Positions 1 to 6,483 of a stretch of 57,484 bases of DNA are shown here, in pieces; position 1 is the first letter of the stretch; every line of letters begins with the position of its first letter. The DNA lies in the NCBI GenBank assembly GCA_003486385.1, contig DNFT01000051.1:1-57484 (forward strand), in the 5' to 3' direction. Made by a program: the position numbers and the translations under genes. The notes beneath the pieces are model-generated. The model made no database searches, was not told where the DNA came from, and worked only from the letters and a program-made list of their open reading frames with translations. This DNA comes from Eubacterium sp. (GTDB taxonomy: Bacteria; Bacillota; Clostridia; Lachnospirales; Lachnospiraceae).

Positions 1-71
1 TCTGCAACTACGATTCTATAGAAAGGAGCCTTCTTCTGTCCCATTCTTCTTAATCTGATCTTAACTGCCAT
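1..71 (-). CDS. rpsP: 30S ribosomal protein S16, N-terminal part (cut by window edge)
   Basis: The first 23 or so codons of S16, a small-subunit ribosomal protein needed for 30S assembly. The reading begins MAVKIRLRRMGQKKAPFYR, the highly conserved S16 start. A strong AAGGAGGTGA ribosome site lies about 8 bases ahead of the ATG at 71. The gene follows ffh by 36 bases on the same strand, the usual ylxM-ffh-rpsP order of Firmicutes. The rest of the gene lies outside the window. Confidence 0.95.
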   Translation of the reverse strand, partial: MAVKIRLRRMGQKKAPFYRIVVA

Positions 72-107
72 TTTAATTTCACCTCCTTGGATAATTTCTA
101 AAATATG

Positions 108-1463
108 TTAAAAAGGAAGTCTGAACTTACCTCTTTTACCACCCTTGCCGCCGAGCATTCCCGGCATCTGCTTCATCATCTTCTTCATCTGCTCCTGCTG
201 CTTCACCAGACGATTGACCTCGGCTATGTCAACTCCCGCGCCCTTTGCAATTCGGTTCTTGCGGGAAGGATTAAGGAGTGACGGATTACGTCTCTCCTGC
301 GGTGTCATGGAAAGAATGATGGCCTCGACGCGTCCGAGAGCACTCTCATCAACCGCATCCATGTTCACATTCTTCATCTGATTGCCAAGTCCCATGCCTG
401 GAAGCATATTTAAAATACTTCCGATACCGCCCATGTTCTTGACCTGCTTCATTGATTCAAGATAATCCTCAAAATCAAATTCAGCCTTGCGGAGCTTCTG
501 CTCCATCTCCTTGGCCTTCTCCTCATCAATCTGGCTCTGTGCCTTTTCGATAAGTGTGAGCACATCGCCCATACCAAGAATTCGTGATGCCATTCTGTCC
601 GGATAAAACTGTTCCAGATCAGAAAGCTTCTCACCCATACCAACATATAAAATAGGCTTACCGGTCACTGCCTTGATTGAAAGTGCCGCGCCACCTCTGG
701 TATCACCATCGAGCTTCGTGATAATAACACCATCTATGCCAACCTCATCATTGAAGTGGGTTGCCACATTCACGGCATCCTGTCCTGTCATGGCATCGAC
801 AACAAGTATACTCTGGTGCACATCCACAACCGACTTAATCTCTCTGAGCTCTGCCATCATCTCCTCATCTACATGGAGACGACCTGCTGTATCTAATATT
901 ACGACGTTATTGCCATTCTTCTCAGCATGGGCAACCGCAGCCTTGGCAATATCCGCAGGCTTAATCTTATCACCCATTGAGAATACAGGCACGCCCTGTT
1001 TCTCACCATTGATTTCCAACTGCTTGATTGCAGCCGGTCTATATACATCACAGGCAACAAGGAGAGGTCTCTTGCCCTTTTCCTTAAGCTTACCCGCTAT
1101 CTTAGCAGTGGTAGTTGTCTTACCTGCTCCCTGAAGACCCATCATCATAATGACCGTGATTGCCTGACCACCCTTCAAATCAATCTCGGTAGTCTCAGAA
1201 CCCATAAGAGAAATAAGTTCTTCATTCACAATCTTAATTACCATCTGTCCCGGTGTGAGACTGTTAAGAACATCCTGTCCGACCGCACGCTCCTGAACCG
1301 AGCTTATAAACTGCTTAACAACCTTAAAGCTGACATCGGCTTCAAGCAGTGCCATCTTAATCTCCTTAAGTGCAACCTTGACATCGGCTTCTGAAAGTCT
1401 TCCCTTGCCGCGGAGATTCTTAAATATATTCTGTAACTTATCGGATAAACTGTCAAATGCCAC
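108..1463 (-). CDS. ffh: Signal recognition particle protein Ffh (SRP54)
   Basis: The GTPase subunit of the signal recognition particle. It binds 4.5S/6S-like SRP RNA and signal peptides of nascent membrane and secreted proteins and docks with FtsY. The 451-residue protein has the N domain (about 1-95), the G domain with P-loop GLQGAGKTTTT (109-119) and DTAGRLH, then the methionine-rich M domain (about 300-450) ending in KKMMKQMPGM and a basic tail. Length is normal for the family. It sits between ylxM (79 bases upstream) and rpsP (36 bases downstream), so the three genes are probably co-transcribed from the promoter ahead of ylxM. The receptor gene ftsY is about 20 kb away at 21.4 kb, although it is usually a neighbour. 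Confidence 0.97.
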   Translation of the reverse strand: MAFDSLSDKLQNIFKNLRGKGRLSEADVKVALKEIKMALLEADVSFKVVKQFISSVQERAVGQDVLNSLTPGQMVIKIVNEELISLMGSETTEIDLKGGQAITVIMMMGLQGAGKTTTTAKIAGKLKEKGKRPLLVACDVYRPAAIKQLEINGEKQGVPVFSMGDKIKPADIAKAAVAHAEKNGNNVVILDTAGRLHVDEEMMAELREIKSVVDVHQSILVVDAMTGQDAVNVATHFNDEVGIDGVIITKLDGDTRGGAALSIKAVTGKPILYVGMGEKLSDLEQFYPDRMASRILGMGDVLTLIEKAQSQIDEEKAKEMEQKLRKAEFDFEDYLESMKQVKNMGGIGSILNMLPGMGLGNQMKNVNMDAVDESALGRVEAIILSMTPQERRNPSLLNPSRKNRIAKGAGVDIAEVNRLVKQQEQMKKMMKQMPGMLGGKGGKRGKFRLPF

Positions 1464-1542
1464 TCTATAACCACCTTATCCGGGCTGATGCCCCTATATC
1501 TGTTCTGTGTCTGCGAGTCCCCTGCCGACAACACGCTGTCTG

Positions 1543-1920
1543 TTACAGCTCATCTATGATTGCATTGGATATCGAATCAATTCTATCAACCAGCTCTTTT
1601 ACTTCTTTCAAATCATCCGATGCTAACACCTGCTTCGAATAATCACTTATCTCATTGACCTTTTCCTTAATCTTCATAAATCTTTCGATTAAGTGAAGCG
1701 TACTCTCATAGTCATTGAGCAGCCTGTCAACTCTCTTTAACTGGTCATGAACACCTTGCCTGCTGATGTCATGTTCCTTGGCAATCTCGCTTATGGAAAA
1801 GTTATCTAATATATACTCCTCATAAATAGTCTTCTGATGAGGTGTGAGAAGTTCACCGTAAAAATCATAAAGAAGCGTCTGTTCTACAAGCTTTTCCATC
1901 TTCTCCATACTACTGTCCAT
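1543..1920 (-). CDS. ylxM: YlxM-type helix-turn-helix protein (UPF0122), SRP operon
   Basis: A 125-residue DNA-binding-like protein of the YlxM/UPF0122 family, encoded upstream of ffh throughout Firmicutes and proposed to modulate the SRP pathway. The central segment (about 20-75) resembles sigma-70 region 4: LLTPHQKTIYEEYILDNFS then SISEIAKEHDISRQGVHDQL, a clear helix-turn-helix. The C-terminal half is charged and probably helical. A moderate SD (TTAGGAGAG) precedes the ATG. A TTGACA/TATCCT promoter lies 40-70 bases upstream, so this is probably the first gene of the ylxM-ffh-rpsP transcript. Its usual upstream neighbour ftsY is missing here and replaced by accessory DNA. Confidence 0.9.
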   Translation of the reverse strand: MDSSMEKMEKLVEQTLLYDFYGELLTPHQKTIYEEYILDNFSISEIAKEHDISRQGVHDQLKRVDRLLNDYESTLHLIERFMKIKEKVNEISDYSKQVLASDDLKEVKELVDRIDSISNAIIDEL

Positions 1921-1958
1921 ATAGCACTCTCCTAAGCGTTCCGCCTCAATCCTTTGGT

Positions 1959-2003
1959 AGGATACTACATATCTTTTTAAATGTCAAGTGTTTTTTCTTG
2001 ACA
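1959..2003 (-). promoter_or_regulatory. Promoter of ylxM-ffh-rpsP with inverted repeat over the -35 box
   Basis: Reading leftward, -35 TTGACA (1982-1987), a 17-base spacer and -10 TATCCT (1959-1964). The -35 box is one arm of a perfect inverted repeat TGTCAAG-N8-CTTGACA (1982-2003), which could be a repressor site or coincidence in an AT-rich tract. No protein known to bind it is visible in the window. Confidence 0.6.
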
Positions 2004-2186
2004 TTTTTTATTTTTTTGACATAAATATTAACTTAGTAGCAGCTTTTATCTATTATACCTAAAGAGTTGATTAAGCATATCCCCATAACCTATCCCCTCT
2101 GTGCAAGGCGGGAAATAACGGACATAGAAATTGCATATCAAAATAGCTATAATTTGCATGTTGTCTGTAGAATCTGTTGCATATAC

Positions 2187-2230
2187 AAAAATAAGGAAAT
2201 AGCACCGTATTCCTACGATGCTATTTCCTT
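2187..2230 (-). terminator. Intrinsic terminator of the candidate small RNA
   Basis: A 12-base-pair stem, AAGGAAATAGCA (2193-2204) against TGCTATTTCCTT (2219-2230), with a 14-base loop. On the minus strand it is followed by ATTTTTG (2192-2186). The minus-strand T run fits termination of the transcript starting near 2340. Confidence 0.7.
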
Positions 2231-2340
2231 GCCATACCAACTGCTGTACCATTGTAACTTTTTTAGGCATACACAATTAGTCAGATTGTGCTGTCATAAT
2301 AAGGCTAGTACTTGTAATGGACTTATTTTTATTTGCTCTA
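2187..2340 (-). ncRNA. Candidate antisense small RNA (antitoxin-like) with own promoter and terminator
   Basis: A unit of about 150 bases bounded by a near-consensus promoter (2347-2374) and an intrinsic terminator (2187-2230), with no convincing reading frame of its own. The RNA would start near 2339-2340 with UAGAGCAAAUA. Those 11 bases are perfectly complementary to early codons of the small peptide mRNA (2608-2618). A second block, 2309-2321, pairs with the peptide's start-codon region 2622-2633 with one bulged base. A third, 2299-2304, pairs with its ribosome site at 2637-2642. The blocks occur in the same order in both partners, so the RNA could mask translation initiation. This is what a type I antitoxin RNA does. 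Expression and pairing are inferred, not shown. Confidence 0.65.
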
Positions 2341-2346
2341 ATTATT

Positions 2347-2374
2347 ATTATACTACTTAATATACTCTTGTCAA
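2347..2374 (-). promoter_or_regulatory. Near-consensus sigma-A promoter of the candidate small RNA
   Basis: Reading leftward: -35 TTGACA (2369-2374), a 16-base spacer, -10 TATAAT (2347-2352). Both hexamers match consensus exactly. The predicted start is 2339-2340, exactly where complementarity to the peptide mRNA begins. Such a strong promoter in front of a non-coding stretch is the main reason to call a small RNA here. Confidence 0.75.
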
Positions 2375-2539
2375 GCAAATACTTTCTCTACTTGGTTTTG
2401 TTATACCTCAAGAACATTGCAAAATACAGGATTTGGGTTATAGATTGTGTAGCAGAAGGTGACTAAGCTTCTACCGTTCTATCAAATTCACATTACCAAG
2501 TAGATACTCATATCTGTGTTACTAAGCAAAAAAAATAAA

Positions 2540-2626
2540 TTATTTCTTTTTAACGTCTCTGTAAATTGTATATACAAGTCCTAAGACTGCAACACAAGCA
2601 GAAACAATAGAGCAAATAGTTTCCAT
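2540..2626 (-). CDS. 28-residue single-helix peptide, candidate type I toxin
   Basis: A small gene not seen in longer-frame scans. It encodes 28 residues: METI, a hydrophobic stretch (residues about 5-20, containing SIVSACVAVLGLV), then YTIYRDVKKK. One short membrane helix with a basic C-terminal tail is typical of type I toxins and of the holin-like toxin peptides of Firmicutes. A purine-rich ribosome site (ATAAGGA) lies about 9 bases before the ATG, and an extended -10 promoter (TGTTATAAT, 2670-2678) about 45 bases before it. A candidate antisense RNA complementary to this initiation region is encoded about 270 bases downstream on the same strand. I recognise no named family. Toxicity is inferred from size, topology and the antisense partner. 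Confidence 0.7.
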   Translation of the reverse strand: METICSIVSACVAVLGLVYTIYRDVKKK

Positions 2627-2669
2627 TACAGTAAATCCTTATCCACCTATATTTGCCACAGATATTAAA

Positions 2670-2698
2670 ATTATAACACATACAAAGCAAATAATAAA
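2670..2698 (-). promoter_or_regulatory. Extended -10 promoter of the small peptide gene
   Basis: Reading leftward: TGTTATAAT (2670-2678), a consensus -10 with the TGn extension. No good -35 hexamer is present in the AT-rich DNA upstream (about 2692-2698). The predicted start near 2663 gives a leader of about 37 bases containing the ribosome site. Confidence 0.55.
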
Positions 2699-3015
2699 GA
2701 ATCATATAATATAAAAATTACATTAATGTAGACGATTTTACAATCTCAAAATAATTATGTTGACCATACTTATTTTGTCCTGATACATATAAAATAATAT
2801 GATAGGCGCATTAAACAAATGCTGTTTTCCATTGCAGACTTAATTGTTTTTCTGGACATTATCATAATGCACACCACCAACAAGAACATAACTTCCACGG
2901 AGCATACCTTTGTCTTAATACAGAACGCTGCCCTAAATTCATTTTCCAAAGCTTACAATAATGCTCGCAACAGAAAATACACCAAATACACTAATTCATA
3001 TCCCGACACGCCAGT

Positions 3016-3252
3016 TTATTTTTTTCTGTTCTTGATAATGGCGATAACAACTAATAAGCATATTATAATAGCTATAGTACCTATAGTACACATCTGATTT
3101 AACACAGCCGTTCCAAATTCTTTGACTTTTTCACTTGAAAATACTCCGTAACTTCCATTTTTTAGGAAGTCCCATTCCTCTTCTCTGGCTATCTGTCCAC
3201 CTAACACTGAAGCTAGCTTTGGTAAATAATAGGCAACATTTAGAAGATTCAT
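3016..3252 (-). CDS. Small membrane protein of unknown function (78 residues, C-terminal helix)
   Basis: I do not recognise this protein. The first 50 residues are mixed, with YYLPKLASVLGG near the N-terminus and an acidic patch AREEEWDF. Residues about 55-73 form one hydrophobic helix (IGTIAIIICLLVVIAII) ended by KNRKK, so it is probably tail-anchored. The start is supported by a strong AAAGGAGGACA ribosome site. A possible promoter lies upstream (TTGATA-16-TATATC, around 3283-3318). It sits alone between the candidate toxin peptide and the nhaC terminator, in accessory DNA. The 387 bases between it and the peptide gene hold no other supported gene. Confidence 0.7.
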   Translation of the reverse strand: MNLLNVAYYLPKLASVLGGQIAREEEWDFLKNGSYGVFSSEKVKEFGTAVLNQMCTIGTIAIIICLLVVIAIIKNRKK

Positions 3253-3340
3253 CGCTTTGTCCTCCTTTCTTTAATGTTAAACGAAAGATATAGGATACTG
3301 TCCCAACCTATCAATAGTTTTTAAAATTTTTTTACAAAAA

Positions 3341-3387
3341 ATAATAAAAAAGATGCCATTAGCTTTTTAAAAGCCGATGGCATCTTT
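3341..3387 (-). terminator. Intrinsic terminator downstream of nhaC
   Basis: An 11-base-pair stem, AAAGATGCCAT (3349-3359) with ATGGCATCTTT (3377-3387), with further pairing in the loop. On the minus strand it is followed by a T-rich run (TTTTTTATT). It lies about 115 bases after the nhaC stop codon. Confidence 0.75.
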
Positions 3388-3503
3388 ACAATAATCCTCT
3401 CTAAATTCCTTACTTATTGGAATATTATACTCATGTTCTATTATATCATTGCTTATTCCGCAATCCCCTTATCATAATTTTGAAAAATTTCATTTTTATT
3501 TTT

Positions 3504-5006
3504 TTACAGTTCTCTCTTCCTTATCACAAGAAGCACACATGTAAGGAGCACAAGAGAGCTTATCAGTGTTATCCACCAGTTTTTTGTAAAACCGGCAATA
3601 AGGTAGCCTGCAACGCATACCGCTATTACAACAAACGCATACTGCATCTGCGTCCGGACATGATTGATGTGGTTAGACTGAGCCCCCGAGCTTGACATAA
3701 TCGTGGTGTCCGATATCGGTGAAAGGTGGTCTCCGCAGACAGCTCCCGCAAGCACAGACGATACGGCAATTATCATCATTGTCTGGTCTGACTCGGCAAA
3801 CATATTTATAACAATAGGAACAAGTATCGCAAAGGTTCCCCAGCTTGTTCCCGATGAAAACGCAATAAATATCGCAATGCAGAAAATTATGAGCGGAATA
3901 AAATGTACAAGTCCCGGGCTGAGACTTATAGAGCTTCTCACGAATTCCCCTATTCCAAGTGCGTCCGTCATCCCTTTAAGTGTCCATGCAAGAACAAGTA
4001 TCAGAATGGCAGGCATCATAAGCTTGCCACCCTCAGGGACAGAATTCATGAAATCCTTGAAGCCTATGACACGTCTTGGCAGATAGAAAATAAGAAGAAA
4101 GCCTATAGTGACAAGTCCGGCAAACACAAGCGATTCAGATGATGAACAGTTGGCAAAGTTCTCCACAAGATTTGTTCCGCCATTCAGGTGTCCCGTCCAT
4201 ATCATCGCACCAATAGCTGTCACTATCATGACAATCATCGGAGCAATAAGGTCGATAACCTTGCCTCTTGCATACTTTCCGCCTTCCGTCGGGTCTGTAA
4301 CCTTGTTCTCTGTAAATGCCTCTCCGCCTGATGTGAACACATCCCCATTCTCTGCATTTTTCTCATGCTTCTTCATCAGCCCAAAATCAAAGCCTGCAAT
4401 AGATACGAAGAATACCATATACAATGTAAGTATCGCATACAGATTAAACGGAATCGTAGATATGAACATCTCAAAACCCGACATAGAGCTGTTAGCAGGT
4501 ACATACGAGTTAACCGCTGCAGCCCATGATGAAATCGGTGCTATGATGCATATAGGAGCTGCTGTTGCATCTATAATATAAGCAAGCTTCGCTCTCGATA
4601 TCTTATTCTTATCGGTGACAGGTCTCATGACAGAGCCGACAGTAAGACAGTTAAAATAATCATCGACAAATATAAGAACTCCCAAAAGGGATGTCGCGAT
4701 AAGTGCGGATTTCTTGGTCTTCAGCCTTGCCGATGCCCATTCGCCGTAAGCTCTCGTTCCCCCCGACTCCTGCATAAGCATGACTATCATACCGAGCAGA
4801 ATCATGAACATCAGAATCGAAAAATCCGCGCTGTCTATCATTGTATTGTAGAGCGTGTCAAATGCCTCCCACGGATGGAAGCCTGTCACAAGCAGTGCTC
4901 CAAGTGCACAACCGGCAAACAATGACAGATATACCTCCTTTGTCAGTAATGCCAAAACAATAGCAATAATCGGCGGCATAAGAGACCACCATGTTCCTAT
5001 AAACAT
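3504..5006 (-). CDS. nhaC: NhaC-family Na+/H+ antiporter
   Basis: A polytopic membrane protein of 500 residues with about 12 hydrophobic segments, assigned to the NhaC ion transporter family. It would exchange cytoplasmic Na+ for external H+. Family-like regions include the N-terminal PPIIAIVLALLTKEVYLSL, FVDDYFNCLTVGSVMRPVTD (about 120-140, conserved Asp pair), APISSWAAAVNSYV (about 158-172) and SGTSWGTFAILVPI then AGAVCGDHLSPISDTTIMSS toward the C-terminus. No periplasmic signal or extra domain is present. It is monocistronic, with a candidate promoter at 5120-5148 and a terminator at 3341-3387. The exact substrate (Na+/H+ or, for relatives, malate/lactate coupled) cannot be told from sequence. 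Confidence 0.9.
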   Translation of the reverse strand: MFIGTWWSLMPPIIAIVLALLTKEVYLSLFAGCALGALLVTGFHPWEAFDTLYNTMIDSADFSILMFMILLGMIVMLMQESGGTRAYGEWASARLKTKKSALIATSLLGVLIFVDDYFNCLTVGSVMRPVTDKNKISRAKLAYIIDATAAPICIIAPISSWAAAVNSYVPANSSMSGFEMFISTIPFNLYAILTLYMVFFVSIAGFDFGLMKKHEKNAENGDVFTSGGEAFTENKVTDPTEGGKYARGKVIDLIAPMIVMIVTAIGAMIWTGHLNGGTNLVENFANCSSSESLVFAGLVTIGFLLIFYLPRRVIGFKDFMNSVPEGGKLMMPAILILVLAWTLKGMTDALGIGEFVRSSISLSPGLVHFIPLIIFCIAIFIAFSSGTSWGTFAILVPIVINMFAESDQTMMIIAVSSVLAGAVCGDHLSPISDTTIMSSSGAQSNHINHVRTQMQYAFVVIAVCVAGYLIAGFTKNWWITLISSLVLLTCVLLVIRKREL

Positions 5007-5119
5007 ATATTTTTCTCCTTAAAATTTGATTCTGCCGAAGCAATAACCGGCTCAAAGCTGCTTCTGTCATACAGAATAATAAGCTCGTACAAATCCGGCT
5101 GCTCCAAATACGCAGCTAA

Positions 5120-5148
5120 AGTATAACATATTCTATATAAAAAGTGAA
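5120..5148 (-). promoter_or_regulatory. Promoter of nhaC
   Basis: Reading leftward: -35 TTCACT (5143-5148), 17-base spacer, -10 TATACT (5120-5125) with a TGT extension. It leaves a leader of about 105 bases before the nhaC ATG at 5006. Confidence 0.5.
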
Positions 5149-5191
5149 AAAATTTATATCAAATATTTTTTTAATGTATTTTTAACAATGT

Positions 5192-5288
5192 AAAGCGGAC
5201 ATTCGCCATCCGCTTTCGCTACTTGCTCATGAACACAGTTCGCCCCCCTTACCCACCGCTTAGTGCTCTACACACTTGAAGCGGGGGA
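5192..5288. repeat. Two adjacent hairpins, possible transposon-end remnant
   Basis: The 380-base gap between nhaC and the nitroreductase gene has no gene, but it holds two hairpins. The first is AAAGCGGA (5192-5199) with TCCGCTTT (5209-5216). The second is CCGCTTAGTG (5256-5265) with CACTTGAAGCGG, flanked by C and G runs (about 5242-5286). Neither is followed by a T run, so they are poor terminators. The paired hairpins with C-rich/G-rich flanks resemble end hairpins of IS200/IS605-type elements, but no transposase gene is nearby. Confidence 0.35.
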
Positions 5289-5316
5289 TTGCTTATTCTG
5301 CGTTCAAACTTATTGC

Positions 5317-5345
5317 TTTACAGCCCACAAGCAATATGTTAAAAT
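5317..5345 (+). promoter_or_regulatory. Promoter of the nitroreductase gene
   Basis: -35 TTTACA (5317-5322), 17-base spacer, -10 TAAAAT (5340-5345) with TGT immediately before it. The predicted leader is about 35 bases and carries the TGGAGG ribosome site. Confidence 0.55.
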
Positions 5346-5386
5346 AATAACAAATAGCTGGTAACTAATTTTATGGAGGAAAACAT

Positions 5387-5929
5387 ATGACCGCAAAAGA
5401 ATGTATAAAAGAAAGACGCTCAATAAGAAGCTTTAAGCCTGATGCTGTATCACCTGAGCTCATAAGAGAACTCGTTGAGACCGCAAGCTACTCCCCTAGC
5501 TGGAAAAATACCCAGATAGTAAGATATGTAGCGGTAACAGGCGAGACAAAGGCAAGAATCGCCAACGAATGTACCGACAATTGGAAAAAGAACGCTGATA
5601 TAATCAACAACGCACCTGTTCTCATGGTACAGTGCTATGTAAAGGGGCGTTCCGGCTTCGAATGTGACGGTTCATACACAACCGAGCGTGAAGGCGGATG
5701 GCAGATGTACGACGCCGGAATAAGTGCCGCTAACTTCTGCGATGCAGCCTATGAAGCCGGACTTGGAAGTGTTATTCTCGGAATTTTTGATTTCAAAATG
5801 GCATCTAAGATACTCTCCCTCCCTGAGGGCACAGAAGCCGTGGCTCTTATCCCTGTAGGCTACCCTGTAGAGCTGCCGCCTGCCCCTAAGCGCAAGACTG
5901 TTGATGAACTGCTTACATTCATGTCTTAA
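5387..5929 (+). CDS. Nitroreductase family protein
   Basis: An FMN-dependent oxidoreductase of the nitroreductase superfamily, 180 residues, within the normal range. The N-terminal ERRSIRSFKPDAVSPE carries the conserved RRS(I/V)R phosphate-binding motif (10-14). SYSPSWKNTQ (about 35-44) is the SPSxxNxQ-like flavin region. YDAGISAANFCDAAYEAGLGS (about 109-129) is the conserved helix preceding the family's GS/GIG motif, and VALIPVGYPVE is the usual C-terminal strand. Members reduce nitro compounds, quinones or flavins with NAD(P)H; the substrate is unknown here. ATG and a TGGAGGAAAA site fix the start. A DUF2500 gene follows 66 bases later and may share the transcript. Confidence 0.9.
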   Translation: MTAKECIKERRSIRSFKPDAVSPELIRELVETASYSPSWKNTQIVRYVAVTGETKARIANECTDNWKKNADIINNAPVLMVQCYVKGRSGFECDGSYTTEREGGWQMYDAGISAANFCDAAYEAGLGSVILGIFDFKMASKILSLPEGTEAVALIPVGYPVELPPAPKRKTVDELLTFMS

Positions 5930-5995
5930 TTTAAAAAGGTCAGCCTATTAATAGAAAAGTATGAATATGAAAGGAGCAGATGAAATACGTTTGAA

Positions 5996-6355
5996 ATGAT
6001 GAACATTATATTCCCAATCATGTTTGTTGTTGTATTTATGTTCATTGCCTTTGCTTTTGTGCAGGTAATCAGCACATGGAACAAGAATAATCATTCACCT
6101 AGATTAACAGTGCCTGCCGTTGTAGTTGCAAAGCGTGAAAAAATTACACATCAGCAGCATGCCCATGCAGGCGATATGGGCGGAGCACACGGTTTTCACA
6201 CTACAACAAACACCACATATTATGTTACATTTCAGGTGGAAAGCGGAGACCGAATGGAGTTTCATGTTTTGGGAACGGAATACGGAATGCTTGCAGAAGG
6301 TGATTCCGGCAGACTCTCCTTCCAAGGAACGAGATATTTATCATTTGAGCGATAG
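5996..6355 (+). CDS. DUF2500 membrane-anchored protein
   Basis: A 119-residue protein of the DUF2500 family, function unknown. Residues about 4-27 form a single N-terminal membrane helix (IIFPIMFVVVFMFIAFAFVQV). The rest is a beta-rich soluble domain: VPAVVVAKREKITH, then a His-rich loop (HQQHAHAGDMGGAHGFH, 52-68) and TYYVTFQVESGDRMEFHV. The His-rich loop could bind metal, which is inference only. The ribosome site AAAGGAG lies about 20 bases before this ATG. A 4-codon frame (MKYV-stop, 5980-5994) sits between them and ends just before the DUF2500 start, so translation may be coupled. A strong terminator follows at 6378. Confidence 0.8.
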   Translation: MMNIIFPIMFVVVFMFIAFAFVQVISTWNKNNHSPRLTVPAVVVAKREKITHQQHAHAGDMGGAHGFHTTTNTTYYVTFQVESGDRMEFHVLGTEYGMLAEGDSGRLSFQGTRYLSFER

Positions 6356-6377
6356 TTTTCTAATTCGCTGCAAAACT

Positions 6378-6437
6378 AAAATCTGGTATTAAAAATTTTC
6401 AGTAATCTGAACATTTATTTAATACCAGATTTTTTAT
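6378..6437 (+). terminator. Intrinsic terminator after DUF2500 gene
   Basis: A 15-base-pair stem, AAATCTGGTATTAAA (about 6378-6392) with TTTAATACCAGATTT (about 6418-6433), followed by TTTATATA on the plus strand. It ends the nitroreductase-DUF2500 transcript. Confidence 0.85.
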
Positions 6438-6483
6438 ATAATCACCTCATCAAAAGTTTTCCAGACAAAAAGGAGGATACAAA

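Noticed and set aside
2046..2276. 76-codon minus-strand frame across the candidate small RNA terminator
   Set aside because: No ribosome site, and the frame runs straight through the terminator stem-loop; protein sequence shows no family features.
3372..3480. Open minus-strand frame ending inside the nhaC terminator (reads ...KEFREDYCKDAIGF-stop)
   Set aside because: No start codon or ribosome site; a stretch of about 33 codons can be open by chance in a 3' untranslated region.
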